64,000 nucleotides of DNA, taken from positions 434,001 through 498,000 of the forward strand of contig NZ_JANARS010000002.1 of the NCBI RefSeq assembly GCF_024199985.1. Reading direction: 5' to 3'. Position 1 is the first letter of the stretch. Each line of letters begins with the position of its first letter. The notes beneath the pieces were generated by a model. That model had not been told where the DNA came from. It saw nothing but the letters and a program-made list of their open reading frames with translations, and did no database searches. The stretch is from Nocardioides pinisoli (GTDB taxonomy: Bacteria; Actinomycetota; Actinomycetes; Propionibacteriales; Nocardioidaceae). Both the position numbers and the translations under genes were made by a program. This document shows positions 17,113 to 27,348 of this stretch, piece by piece.

Positions 17113-17166
17113 GACGACGCAGTCTAGGGACGCGCGGATCACCGGCACGGCGACGCTCCGCTGGGC

Positions 17167-17172
17167 TAGGTT
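17167..17172 (+). promoter_or_regulatory. -10 hexamer of the Mce-associated-like pair
   Basis: TAGGTT, 6 nt before the GTG at 17179. Confidence 0.45.
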
Positions 17173-17178
17173 CGCCCC

Positions 17179-17673
17179 GTGGGCGAGCGAGCGGGGCGAT
17201 GGGTGGCCGGCGGCCTGGCCGTCGTGCTCCTCGCGCTGCTGGTCGCGACCGGGCTCGTGGTCGCCGGTCGGGACGAGGTCGACGAGGGGCTCACCACCGC
17301 CCAGCACGACGTCGCCGCGGCCGCGCGCACCGAGGCGCTCGCCTTCCTCACCGTCGACCACCGCGACATGGACCCGCTCGTCGACGCGGTCCTCGACGGT
17401 GCGACCGGCGACTTCGCGGAGCAGTACGCCGCACAGCGCGAGACCCTGACGAGCGAGGCCGTCCGCACCGAGGCGAGGTCGACCCCGGAGGTCGTCGCGC
17501 TCGGCGTGGGCGACCAGGACGATGACTCGGCCACGGTCCTGGTGGCCGCCAACAGCACGGTGACCAACGCGGGCACTGGCAGCGACGGCCAGGTCCGCTA
17601 CTACCGGCTGCGCTTGCGGCTCGTCCGCGAGGACGGGCGCTGGCTCACCAGCGACCTGCGGTTCGTGAGGTGA
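17179..17673 (+). CDS. Mce-associated-like single-pass membrane protein
   Basis: A 164-residue protein with one N-terminal membrane anchor (about residues 7-30) and an outer helical-beta domain: VDEGLTTAQHDVAAAARTEALAF, then a region ending YYRLRLRLVREDGRWLTSDLRFV. This pattern is seen in Mce-associated (Mam/Mas) proteins of actinobacteria, thought to stabilise Mce lipid transporters. There is no mce, yrbE or mceG gene in this window, so the link is by fold only. Four nt overlap with the next gene, which has the same design. Confidence 0.7.
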   Translation: MGERAGRWVAGGLAVVLLALLVATGLVVAGRDEVDEGLTTAQHDVAAAARTEALAFLTVDHRDMDPLVDAVLDGATGDFAEQYAAQRETLTSEAVRTEARSTPEVVALGVGDQDDDSATVLVAANSTVTNAGTGSDGQVRYYRLRLRLVREDGRWLTSDLRFVR

Positions 17674-18224
17674 CCGCCATGACCGACGGGACGAGCGCGA
17701 CGAGCAGGACGACGACCCGGTGGGTGGTGGTGCTCGCTGCTCTAGTGGTGCTCGCGGCCGCCGCCCTGGTGTGGGTGCTCCGCGACTCGCGCGACGTCGC
17801 CGGCGCCGACGTCACCGCCGCCGACGCGGCGGACGCCGCCGTGGCGTCGTCCACGATCAAGGAGTCCGCGCGACGGGGCGCCGCTACAGGCGCACGAGTG
17901 GCCTACAGCTACTCCTGGAAGTCGCTGAGCTACGACAAGGCCGCCGCCCGCAGGCTGATGACGCCGTCGATGCGTGAGCGCTATGACCGCACCATGGCCG
18001 GGGTCACCACCTCGAGCCGGCGCGACCACACGGTGGTCCGGGCCGAGGTCGTCGACACCGCGCTGGTGACCGCCTCGCAGACGTACGCGCGGGTGCTGGT
18101 GTTCGTCAACCAGCGCACGTCCGGCAGGGGCCTGGAGCGCCCGCGGCTCGACCTCGACCGCGTGCTCGTGACGGTGGAGCGGGTGGGTGGCGACTGGCTG
18201 GTCAGCGAGCTCGACGCTCTGTAG
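17670..18224 (+). CDS. Second Mce-associated-like membrane protein
   Basis: A 184-residue protein with an N-terminal anchor (about residues 19-42) and an outer domain carrying YSYSWKSLSYDKAAARRLMT, then VLVTVERVGGDWLVSELDAL at the end, matching the design of the gene before it. The two are probably diverged tandem copies that act together at the membrane. The GTG at 17670 overlaps the previous stop; an ATG at 17679 is an equally possible start. Function unknown. Confidence 0.7.
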   Translation: MTAMTDGTSATSRTTTRWVVVLAALVVLAAAALVWVLRDSRDVAGADVTAADAADAAVASSTIKESARRGAATGARVAYSYSWKSLSYDKAAARRLMTPSMRERYDRTMAGVTTSSRRDHTVVRAEVVDTALVTASQTYARVLVFVNQRTSGRGLERPRLDLDRVLVTVERVGGDWLVSELDAL

Positions 18225-18287
18225 GGACACGGGCAAGCCGCGGACCGGCCCTTGTGGCGGGGCCGCCCCGACGGAAGGATCCGCGAC

Positions 18288-19259
18288 GTGGACGACGTGA
18301 CGACCGACCTGCTGATCATCGGCGCGGGCCCGACCGGCCTGTTCTCCGCCTACTACGCCGGCTTCCGGGGGCTGAGCGTCGCGGTGGTGGACTCCCTGCC
18401 CGAGCTCGGCGGCCAGATCACCGCGATGTACCCCGAGAAGGCGATCCTCGACGTCGCCGGCTTCCCGAGCGTCAAGGGCCGCGACCTCGTGGAGGGACTG
18501 GTGGCCCAGGCGGCCACCGCCGATCCGACGTACCTCCTCGACCGGACCGCGACCACGCTCGAGCACGGTGAGGACCAGGTGGTCGTCACACTCGACGACG
18601 GCACGACCGTGACGGCCGGCGCGGTGCTGATCACCTCGGGCATCGGCAAGTTCAGCCCGCGCCCGCTGCCGGCGGGCGACGGGTGGGTCGGACGCGGCAT
18701 GGAGTTCTTCGTGCCCAGCTTCGCGCCCTACGCCGGCAAGGACGTGGTCATCGTCGGAGGTGGCGACAGCGCATTCGACTGGGCCCAGCACCTCGAGCCG
18801 ATCGCCGCCTCGGTGACGCTCGTGCACCGCCGCGACGCGTTCCGCGCCCACGAGCGCACGGTCGCCGCGGTCAAGGACTCGAGCGTCGAGATCATCACCA
18901 ACGCCCAGGTGACCGAGCTGCGGGGGGAGTCCCACCTCGAGGAGGTCGTGGTCAGCGTCGACGGGCAGGAGCCGCAGGTCCGCAAGGCGCAGGCGCTCGT
19001 CGCCGCCCTCGGCTTCATCGCCGACCTGGGGGCGATCCAGCAGTGGGGCCTGGAGACGCAGAAGCGCCACGTGGTCGTCGACTCGTCGATGCGGACCAAC
19101 CTGCCGCGCGTCTTCGCCGCCGGCGACATCACCGACTACCCCGGCAAGGTGCGACTCATCGCGGTGGGCTTCGGGGAGGCGGCCACCGCGGTCAACAACG
19201 CCGCGGTCGTCCTCGACCCGTCGGCCCACGTCTTCCCCGGCCACTCCAGCGAGGGGTGA
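18288..19259 (+). CDS. Ferredoxin/flavodoxin-NADP reductase, thioredoxin-reductase-like (type 2)
   Basis: A 323-residue flavoenzyme that moves electrons between NADPH and ferredoxin or flavodoxin. Domain order is FAD (LIIGAGPTGLFSAYYAGFRG), then NADPH (VVIVGGGDSAFDWAQ near residue 155), then FAD (RVFAAGDITDYPGKVRLIAVG). GGQITAMYPEKAILDVAGFP is diagnostic for this reductase type, and the thioredoxin-reductase CxxC is absent, as expected. The GTG at 18288 has GGAAGGA 8 nt upstream. Sixty-three bp follow the previous stop; it may be read from its own promoter. Confidence 0.92.
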   Translation: MDDVTTDLLIIGAGPTGLFSAYYAGFRGLSVAVVDSLPELGGQITAMYPEKAILDVAGFPSVKGRDLVEGLVAQAATADPTYLLDRTATTLEHGEDQVVVTLDDGTTVTAGAVLITSGIGKFSPRPLPAGDGWVGRGMEFFVPSFAPYAGKDVVIVGGGDSAFDWAQHLEPIAASVTLVHRRDAFRAHERTVAAVKDSSVEIITNAQVTELRGESHLEEVVVSVDGQEPQVRKAQALVAALGFIADLGAIQQWGLETQKRHVVVDSSMRTNLPRVFAAGDITDYPGKVRLIAVGFGEAATAVNNAAVVLDPSAHVFPGHSSEG

Positions 19260-19274
19260 CTACCCGCGAGTAGG

Positions 19275-19280
19275 CATAAT
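19275..19280 (+). promoter_or_regulatory. -10 hexamer of the glycosyltransferase operon
   Basis: CATAAT, close to the TATAAT consensus, 6 nt before the GTG at 19287. One promoter would serve the three overlapping genes that follow. Confidence 0.5.
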
Positions 19281-19286
19281 GGCCCG

Positions 19287-20558
19287 GTGCGCATCGCCAT
19301 GCTGTCCTACCGGAGCAAGCCTCATTGCGGAGGGCAGGGCGTCTACGTACGGCACCTGAGCCGCGAGCTGGTCCGTCTCGGCCACGAGGTGGAGGTGTTC
19401 TCCGGCCAGCCCTACCCGGACCTGGACGAGGGCGTGGGGCTCACCAAGGTGCCGAGCCTCGACCTCTACCGCGAGCCCGACCCGTTCCGGGTGCCGCACG
19501 TGCGCGAGTTCCGCGACCTGATCGACGTCGAGGAGTTCCTCACCATGTGCACGGCCGGGTTCCCCGAGCCGAAGACCTTCAGCTCGCGTGTCGCCCGGCT
19601 GATGAAGGAGCGGGCCGGCGACTTCGACGTCGCCCACGACAACCAGGTGCTCGGCACCGGCATCCTCGAGCTCGAGTCGCTCGGCCTCCCGGTCGTCGCG
19701 ACGATCCACCACCCCATCACGATGGACCGCCGGATCGACCTCGAGACCGCGCCGACCCGTCGCAAGCGGCTCACCCTGCGCCGGTGGTACGGCTTCCTGC
19801 GCATGCAGACCAAGGTCGCCAGGCGTTACCGCACGGTGCTGACGCCGTCGGAGTCCTCTGCCCGCGACGTCGCGCGCGACTTCGGGGTGGACCCCGCGCG
19901 CATCCGGACCGTCCTGCTCGGCGTGGACGACGTGTTCGCCCCGCCCACCGCCCCGCGGGTGCCCGGCCGGATCCTCGCCATGGCGAGCGCCGACGCCCCG
20001 ATGAAGGGCATCGCGACGCTGCTCGAGGCCTTCGCCAAGCTCGCCGTCGAGCGCGACGTGTCGCTCGTGCTCGTGACCAGGCCGGAGCCGGGCGGGCGCA
20101 CCGAGCGGCTCGTCGACCAGCTCGGCATCGCTGACAAGGTGTCCTTCGTCAACGGCGTCAGCGACGCCGAGCTCGTCGAGGTGATGGGGTCGGCCGAGGT
20201 GGCCTGCGTGCCGTCGCTCTACGAGGGCTTCTCGCTCCCCACCGCCGAGCTGATGGCCTGCGCGACCCCGCTGGTCGTCTCGCGTGCCGGCGCGATCCCG
20301 GAGGTCGTCGGGCCGGACGGCCAGTGCGCCGACCTGGTGACCCCGGGCGACGTGGGCGAGCTTGAGCAGGCGATCGCGGCGCTGCTCGACGACCCCGAGC
20401 GACGTACGACGATGGGCGCGGCGGGACGCGCCCGCGTCGAGGAGCTGTTCAGCTGGCGGGCCGTGGCCGAGGCCACCGCAGCCGCCTACCAGGAGACCAT
20501 CGCCGCCTTCCACGCCGAGAGGGCCAGCCAGGAGGAGAGCCGCCGTGCTGACCGTTGA
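19287..20558 (+). CDS. Glycosyltransferase family 4
   Basis: A 423-residue GT-B glycosyltransferase that transfers a sugar from a nucleotide donor with retention. The N-terminal acceptor domain begins with MRIAMLSYRSKPHCGGQGVY, containing the glycine loop of GT4 enzymes. The C-terminal donor domain holds PSLYEGFSLPTAELMACATP with the E...E motif (EGFSLPTAE) that contacts the donor. The acceptor is unknown. It is the first of three genes with overlapping ends (next start at 20545), implying a shared pathway with a methyltransferase and a cyclase-like protein. Confidence 0.88.
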   Translation: MRIAMLSYRSKPHCGGQGVYVRHLSRELVRLGHEVEVFSGQPYPDLDEGVGLTKVPSLDLYREPDPFRVPHVREFRDLIDVEEFLTMCTAGFPEPKTFSSRVARLMKERAGDFDVAHDNQVLGTGILELESLGLPVVATIHHPITMDRRIDLETAPTRRKRLTLRRWYGFLRMQTKVARRYRTVLTPSESSARDVARDFGVDPARIRTVLLGVDDVFAPPTAPRVPGRILAMASADAPMKGIATLLEAFAKLAVERDVSLVLVTRPEPGGRTERLVDQLGIADKVSFVNGVSDAELVEVMGSAEVACVPSLYEGFSLPTAELMACATPLVVSRAGAIPEVVGPDGQCADLVTPGDVGELEQAIAALLDDPERRTTMGAAGRARVEELFSWRAVAEATAAAYQETIAAFHAERASQEESRRADR

Positions 20559-21284
20559 CTTCGACCGGCTCGGCCTGCGCCCGGGCGACCGGGTGCTCGA
20601 CATGGGCTGCGGCGCGGGGCGCCACGCGTTCGAGATGTACAAGCGGGGCGCCGACGTCATCGCCTTCGACCAGGACGCCGACGAGCTCGCGACGGTGCGC
20701 GAGTGGTTCGCCGCCATGCGCGAGGCCGGTGAGGTGCCGGCCGGTGCCGAGGCCGACGTCAAGGAGGGCGACGCGCTCGCGCTGCCCTTCGCCGACGGCG
20801 AGTTCGACCGGGTCGTCGCCGCCGAGGTGCTCGAGCACATCCACGCCGACGTCGAGGCGATCAAGGAGCTGGTCCGGGTGCTGCGCCCGGGGGGCACCCT
20901 GGCGATCTCCGTGCCCCGCTGGCTGCCCGAGGTGGTCAACTGGAAGCTCTCCGACGACTACCACAACGCCGAGGGCGGTCACATCCGCATCTACACCGCC
21001 CAGGAGCTCGTCGACAAGGTCACCAAGGCCGGTCGCCCCAACGACGGCACCCCCGGCGACGCGATGGTCTTCACGGGGCGCGACCACGCCCACGGCCTCC
21101 ACACGCCCTACTGGTGGATCAAGTGCGCCGTCGGCGTCACCAACGACGACCACCCGCTCGCGAAGGCCTACCACCGGCTCCTGGTGTGGGAGATCATGAA
21201 GAACCCCAGGGCGCTGCAGGTGGCGGGCAAGGTGCTCGACCCGCTGATCGGGAAGAGCATGGTGCTCTACTTCCGCAAGCCGGC

Positions 21285-21288
<4 letters not shown>
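20545..21288 (+). CDS. Class I SAM-dependent methyltransferase
   Basis: A 247-residue Rossmann-fold methyltransferase. Motif I is VLDMGCGAGRHAFEMY at residues 17-32, motif II VIAFDQD, and the post-II acidic loop FDRVVAAEVLEHIHAD. It most resembles small-molecule methyltransferases of the Methyltransf_11 group; the substrate is unknown. The GTG at 20545 lies inside the glycosyltransferase gene (14-bp overlap) with AGGAGGAG 7 nt upstream, a strong ribosome site that fixes this start. Translational coupling with its neighbours suggests a shared substrate. Confidence 0.88.
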
Positions 21289-23093
<1,805 letters not shown>

Positions 23094-23095
23094 TC

Positions 23096-23434
23096 ATGAG
23101 CAACCACACGATCGTCATCCCCGCCCCGGACCTGGAGACCGCGACGGCGTTCTACCGCACCGCCTGGGGCGCCGAGCCGCACACCGAGACGCCCTACTAC
23201 GTGGGGTTCAACCTCGACGGCCAGGAGATCGGGCTCAACCCCGCCGGTGAGCGCGACCGCATGACGGGCCCGGTCGTCTACTGGCAGACCGACGACCTCG
23301 CCGCCAAGGTGGCCGAGGTCGAGGCTGCGGGAGGCACCGTCGTACGCCCCGTGACCGAGGTCGGTGGCGGGACGTCCCTCGCGCTGATGACCGACCCGGC
23401 GGGCAACCAGGTCGGGTTCATCACCCAGGGCTGA
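23096..23434 (+). CDS. VOC family (glyoxalase-like) protein
   Basis: A 112-residue vicinal-oxygen-chelate protein: one beta-alpha-beta-beta-beta pair beginning IVIPAPDLETATAFYRTAWG and ending ALMTDPAGNQVGFI, the standard VOC halves. The metal ligand set is incomplete by eye, so catalysis is uncertain. The ATG has AGAGGAG 6 nt upstream, preceded by the dyad at 23058-23081. The 3' end overlaps the convergent esterase gene by 14 bp. Confidence 0.85.
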   Translation: MSNHTIVIPAPDLETATAFYRTAWGAEPHTETPYYVGFNLDGQEIGLNPAGERDRMTGPVVYWQTDDLAAKVAEVEAAGGTVVRPVTEVGGGTSLALMTDPAGNQVGFITQG

Positions 23435-24737
23435 CCGAGGAGCCGCCGGCAGCGTCGTCGAGCTGCCCGGGCTCGGCCCCGCTGTCGGCGCTCAGGCCCT
23501 GGCGCCAGGTGTTCCAGTGCCAGGTGAGGTAGCGGTCGACCGCGCGCACCGCGTGGGTGCTGCGCACGGAGTGGAAGACGTCGAAGGCGTGCTGCGCCCC
23601 CGGCAGCTCGGCGTAGACCACCGACCTCGCGGACGTGCGACGCAGCTCGGCGACGAACAACCGCGCCTGCTCGACGGCGACGAGGCTGTCGAGGTCGCCG
23701 TGGATGACGAAGAAGTCGGGTGCGTCGGGCGTGATGCGGAGGATCGGGGAGGCGGCCTCGTAGACGTGCGGCGCGTCCTCCCACGTCGTCTGGAGGACGC
23801 GCGGGCCGAGGAAGGCGTCGCGCATCTCGATCGCGTTGGCGAGACCGGTCGACCCGGCGAAGTCGTAGACCCCGTAGAACGGCACCGCCGCCCGCACGGA
23901 GGTGTCGGCGTCCTCGAAGCCGGGCTGGAACTCCGGGTCGCCCGGCGTCAGCGCGGCCAGGGCGGCTAGGTGCCCTCCGGCCGACCCGCCGGTGATCACC
24001 AGGTAGTCGGGGTCGCCGCCGTGGTCGGCGATGTTGTCCCGCACCCACGCGATGGCGCGCTTGACGTCGACGATGTGGGCGGGCCACGGGTCGCGCGGGG
24101 AGAGTCGGTAGTTGATCGCGACGCAGACCCAGCCCTTGGCTGCCATCCGGTTCATGAGCGGGCGGGCCTGGTGCTCCTTCTGGCCGACCGACCAGGCGCC
24201 GCCGTGGACCTGCAGCAGCACCGGCGCGTCCGTGATCGCGTCCTCGGCCGCGGGGAGGTAGATGTCGAGGTGGCCGCGGCGGCCGGCCTCGGAGTAGGGC
24301 AGGTTGCGGATCACCCGGACGGCGTCGTCGCGGAAGTCGAAGGGCCGCGCGAGCCGGCGCCACGTGGTGGCCAGGTCGGCCGGGTCGGGAGCCTCGTCGA
24401 GCTGCTCGACGTAGTCGACGCCCAGGCCCTCGACGAGGGCCTCGTCCAGGACGCCGGCGGCCCGGTGGCTCTGCCGCACCATGTGGGTCAGACCGAGCGT
24501 GCTGGCCGCGGCGAGGGCGAGACCGGCCTTGGCGCGGACGCCCTGCCGGCGCCCCTTCGTCAGGTGGGCGGCGGCGTCGAGTGCGGTGAGCGCCAGCACC
24601 TGCGGCGCGGTCTCGCCGAAGAGCCACCCGGCGGCGAACGACGACAGCCCACTGCGCCGGCCCCGCGGCGGCCGCAGGGCGTTGGCGGTCAGAGCGGCGA
24701 TCACGGTCTGGCGCGACAGGAAGCTCACGCCCGTCAT
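23421..24737 (-). CDS. Alpha/beta hydrolase, hormone-sensitive-lipase-like esterase
   Basis: A 438-residue serine hydrolase. The oxyanion segment LLQVHGGAWSVGQKEH and nucleophile elbow TGGSAGGHLAALAAL (G-x-S-x-G as GSAGG) are typical of HSL-family carboxylesterases; the catalytic His lies in LPGAQHAFDVF and an Asp near FVIHGDLDSLV. The first 110 residues are an extra region with hydrophobic helices (about 35-52 and 70-86) that may tether it to the membrane, as in some actinobacterial Lip proteins. The natural ester is unknown. Confidence 0.85.
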   Translation of the reverse strand: MTGVSFLSRQTVIAALTANALRPPRGRRSGLSSFAAGWLFGETAPQVLALTALDAAAHLTKGRRQGVRAKAGLALAAASTLGLTHMVRQSHRAAGVLDEALVEGLGVDYVEQLDEAPDPADLATTWRRLARPFDFRDDAVRVIRNLPYSEAGRRGHLDIYLPAAEDAITDAPVLLQVHGGAWSVGQKEHQARPLMNRMAAKGWVCVAINYRLSPRDPWPAHIVDVKRAIAWVRDNIADHGGDPDYLVITGGSAGGHLAALAALTPGDPEFQPGFEDADTSVRAAVPFYGVYDFAGSTGLANAIEMRDAFLGPRVLQTTWEDAPHVYEAASPILRITPDAPDFFVIHGDLDSLVAVEQARLFVAELRRTSARSVVYAELPGAQHAFDVFHSVRSTHAVRAVDRYLTWHWNTWRQGLSADSGAEPGQLDDAAGGSSVSPG

Positions 24738-24755
24738 GTTACTCGCCGGTATGCC

Positions 24756-24851
24756 TCACAGCACGAAGACGACGACCAGGATCGCGGTGACGAGCAGCGA
24801 GACCAGCACGGATCCCATGCAGCCGAGACGGTTGCTGAAGAAGAAGAACAT
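24756..24851 (-). CDS. 31-residue membrane peptide (MFFFFSNRLG type)
   Basis: A very short open frame, probably real. It begins MFFFFSNRLGC, has a short basic turn, then one hydrophobic helix (about residues 13-31) reaching the C-terminus. The ATG at 24851 has a GGAGG 5 nt upstream, the best-placed ribosome site nearby. I recognise similar short proteins with the FFFFSNRLG start from other high-GC actinobacteria. Function is unknown; a single-span peptide like this could be a regulatory subunit. An alternative ATG at 24863 would add four residues. Confidence 0.65.
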   Translation of the reverse strand: MFFFFSNRLGCMGSVLVSLLVTAILVVVFVL

Positions 24852-24988
24852 CGGTGCCTCCATCGAGACGGGCGTGCGGACGACGACGCCGTACCCACCC
24901 CGCTCGACCCGATCCCTCCGCCTCACCCCTGCGCGGGCGTCGGAAACCCAGGTGCCTCGATGGCCGGCGCCCGCTACGGTCCTGCGTG

Positions 24989-25882
24989 ATGACGACGGGG
25001 ATGCACGCGGACGAGCTCGTGGCCGACGACGAGACCGTCCGGCGCCTCGTCGCCGACCAGTTCCCCCAGTGGTCCTCGTTGCCGGTACGTCGGCTCCCGC
25101 CCCTCGGCACGGACAACCAGCTGTTCCGCCTCGGCGACGACCTGCTCGTCCGGATGCCGCGCATCCCGGGGCCGGCCGAGGCGGTGGCCTTCGAGCACAC
25201 GTGGCTGCCGCGCCTCGCGCCCCACCTGCCCGTGACGATCCCCGCCCCCGTGGGGCTGGGCGAGCCGGGCGACGGCTTCCCGTGGCCCTGGACGGTCGTG
25301 CCGTGGATCGAGGGCTCGACCCCGACCGAGTCGTCGTACGACCCGCAGGAGTGGGGCGCCGAGCTGGGCGCCTTCGTACGGGCGTGCCGCGCGGTGCCCG
25401 GCATGGACGGACCGGTGGTGACCGAGGGCAGGGGCGGGCCGCTTCCCGCGCTCGACGCCTGGGTGCGGGAGTGGACGGAGAAGGCGGACCCCGCCGCGGT
25501 CTCCCGCGACGCGGTGCTCGCCGTGTGGGAGGACGCCCTCGCGGCACCGGCGTACGACGGAGAGCCCTGCTGGTTCCACGGCGACCTCCACGACGGCAAC
25601 ATCCTCGTGCGCGACGGCCATCTCATCGCCGTCATCGACTGGGGTGCGGCCGGTCGCGGAGACCCGGCGATCGAGCTGAACGCGATGTGGGGCTACGTCC
25701 CGCCCGCGGCCGCCGAGCCCTACCGGGAGGCCGTCGGGCTCGACGAGGCCGCCTACCGGCGTGCTCGCGGCTTCGCGCTGGCCCCGGCGATCAGCGGCTG
25801 GACCTACTACCGCGACACCGCCCCCGAGACCTCCCGCGGCGCGCTCGAGACCGTGCAGCGGCTGATCGCCTCGCTGGACTGA
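24989..25882 (+). CDS. Aminoglycoside phosphotransferase family protein
   Basis: A 297-residue small-molecule kinase of the APH/choline kinase fold. The Brenner-type catalytic motif is CWFHGDLHDGNILV and the metal-binding segment IAVIDWGAAGRGDPAIEL. VRRLPPLGTDNQLFRLGDDLLVRMPR holds the N-lobe and its lysine-equivalent region. Many such proteins phosphorylate unknown metabolites, so antibiotic resistance should not be assumed. TACGGT ends 8 nt before the ATG at 24989 and 5 nt before a GTG at 24986, so either start is possible. Confidence 0.85.
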   Translation: MTTGMHADELVADDETVRRLVADQFPQWSSLPVRRLPPLGTDNQLFRLGDDLLVRMPRIPGPAEAVAFEHTWLPRLAPHLPVTIPAPVGLGEPGDGFPWPWTVVPWIEGSTPTESSYDPQEWGAELGAFVRACRAVPGMDGPVVTEGRGGPLPALDAWVREWTEKADPAAVSRDAVLAVWEDALAAPAYDGEPCWFHGDLHDGNILVRDGHLIAVIDWGAAGRGDPAIELNAMWGYVPPAAAEPYREAVGLDEAAYRRARGFALAPAISGWTYYRDTAPETSRGALETVQRLIASLD

Positions 25883-25885
25883 CGC

Positions 25886-26224
25886 TCAGGTCTCCAGGCA
25901 GAACTCGTTGCCCTCCGGGTCTGCCATCACGACGAGCTCGTCCCGCTCGACGATCACCCTGGCGCCCAGTGCGGCCAGCCGGTCTCGTTCGGCCTCGAGC
26001 GGGCCCATCACGCGGAGGTCGAAGTGCAGACGGTTCTTGGCCGACTTCCCCTCGGGCACCTTCTGGAACCAGAGGTTCGGGCCACCCCAGCCCGCAGGCT
26101 CGACCCAAGCCCGCTCAGCCCTGCTCTCCTCGTCGACGTCGGAACCGAGCGCTTCAGCCCAGAACGCCGCCACGACCAGGGGTTCGTTGCAGTCGAAGGT
26201 CACGGACTTCACGAAGGACGGCAT
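25886..26224 (-). CDS. VOC family protein (glyoxalase-like, DUF-type)
   Basis: A 112-residue protein beginning SFVKSVTFDCNEPLVVAAFWAEALG and ending LVVMADPEGNEFCLE, the form of actinobacterial VOC-fold binding proteins. RLHFDLRVMGPLEAERDRL lies between. The active-site ligands are incomplete. The ATG at 26224 is preceded by TACGTT with a 6-nt spacer; the longer open frame upstream overlaps the divergent promoter of the MerR-PP2C gene and is rejected. Not similar enough to the gene at 23096 to suggest recent duplication. Confidence 0.83.
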   Translation of the reverse strand: MPSFVKSVTFDCNEPLVVAAFWAEALGSDVDEESRAERAWVEPAGWGGPNLWFQKVPEGKSAKNRLHFDLRVMGPLEAERDRLAALGARVIVERDELVVMADPEGNEFCLET

Positions 26225-26306
26225 GGGGGCAACGTAGACCCGCCGGGCGAACGGGTGCGACCGGGTTGTTGACCTTGCCCCGACGGGAGGCCGCAGGGTC
26301 GTCGCA

Positions 26307-26323
26307 CCGGTGACGGACACCGG
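26307..26323. promoter_or_regulatory. Dyad upstream of the MerR-PP2C gene (possible MerR operator)
   Basis: ccggtg and caccgg surround a 5-nt centre (acgga), ending right before the GGAGG ribosome site of the gene at 26338. MerR regulators often bind dyads in their own promoters. The position is unusually close to the ribosome site, so this is tentative. Confidence 0.35.
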
Positions 26324-26337
26324 GGAGGATGGGGACG

Positions 26338-27348
26338 ATGACGACGGACCTCTGGACGATCGGCGACTTCGCCCGCGAGTCGGGCCTGACGCCGAAGGCG
26401 CTGCGGCTGTACGACGAGCTGGGCCTGTTGCGGCCGGTTGAGGTCGACCCGGGCTCGGGCTACCGCCGGTATGCGCCGGCGCAGCTCACGCAGGCCCGCC
26501 TGGTGGCGACGCTCCGGCTGGTCGGCATGCCGCTGGTCCGGATCCAGGAGGTCCTGCAGGCGCGGCCCGCCGCGGCGGCGAGGCTCGTCGAGGCCTACTG
26601 GCTGCAGGTCGAGCAGGACACGTCCAGCCGCCGCGACATCGTCGCCGTCCTCGTCCATCAGCTCGAGAGCGAGGAACCCACCATGACCACCTCCACCCAC
26701 ACCCTGCGCAGCGAGATCGGCACCAGTCACCGCCTGGGCGGCCGGGCGCGCCAGCAGGACGCACTCATCGCCACACCCGGGCTCCTGGCCGTCGCCGACG
26801 GGTTCGGCGAACGCTCCGACCTCGCCGCCGCGGTGCTGGCCGCGTACGAGTCGGGTGGCCTCGACGACGCCGTCGCGGTCGTGGCGTCCGAGGTCACCGA
26901 CGCCCTGCCCGATGCGCCGAGGTCGGGCACGACGCTGACCGCCGTGGCGATCGAGGGTCGTACCGCCTCGGTGACGCACGTGGGGGACGGACGCGTGTGG
27001 CACGTACGCGGGCAGCAGGTGCGGCAGGTCACCCACGACCACACGGTGGTGGCGGCGCTGCTCGACAGCGGTCAGCTGACGGCGGACGAGGCCCGCTCCC
27101 ACCCGCACCTCAACCTGCTCAACCGGGCCCTCGGGCCGGGCGTCGTCCCGGACGAGGTCGAGGTCGGGCTCGAGCCCGGGGACCGTCTGGTGCTCACCAC
27201 GGACGGCGTCCACTCGCCCGTGGAGGACCTCGCGGCGCTGCTGGCCTCGCAAGTGACGGCCCAGCAGGTCGCCGATGACGTCGCGAACGCCGTGGCCGCC
27301 GCCGGTGAGCCCGACAACCACACGATCATCGTGGTCGACCTGTCGTGA
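26338..27348 (+). CDS. MerR-type regulator fused to a PP2C-type phosphatase
   Basis: A 336-residue fusion. Residues 5-75 are a MerR winged helix: TIGDFARESGLTPKALRLYD, then the wing with GYRRY. A short helix (78-112) leads into a complete PP2C domain at about 122-335. Its metal residues and motifs are intact: QQD (D141), VADGFG (D153), SGTTL, HVGDGR, DHT, LTTDGVH (D289) and DNHTIIVV (D326). It may therefore be an active Ser/Thr phosphatase tied to DNA binding. ATG 26338 has GGAGG 9 nt upstream. An internal ATG at 26683, with GAGGA 7 nt before it, could yield the phosphatase alone. The next gene, a tyrosine phosphatase, overlaps by 4 nt. Confidence 0.85.
   Translation: MTTDLWTIGDFARESGLTPKALRLYDELGLLRPVEVDPGSGYRRYAPAQLTQARLVATLRLVGMPLVRIQEVLQARPAAAARLVEAYWLQVEQDTSSRRDIVAVLVHQLESEEPTMTTSTHTLRSEIGTSHRLGGRARQQDALIATPGLLAVADGFGERSDLAAAVLAAYESGGLDDAVAVVASEVTDALPDAPRSGTTLTAVAIEGRTASVTHVGDGRVWHVRGQQVRQVTHDHTVVAALLDSGQLTADEARSHPHLNLLNRALGPGVVPDEVEVGLEPGDRLVLTTDGVHSPVEDLAALLASQVTAQQVADDVANAVAAAGEPDNHTIIVVDLS

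Noticed and set aside
24989..25882. Aminoglycoside resistance gene.
   Set aside because: The APH fold is shared by many metabolic kinases; no resistance context, so the general family name is used.
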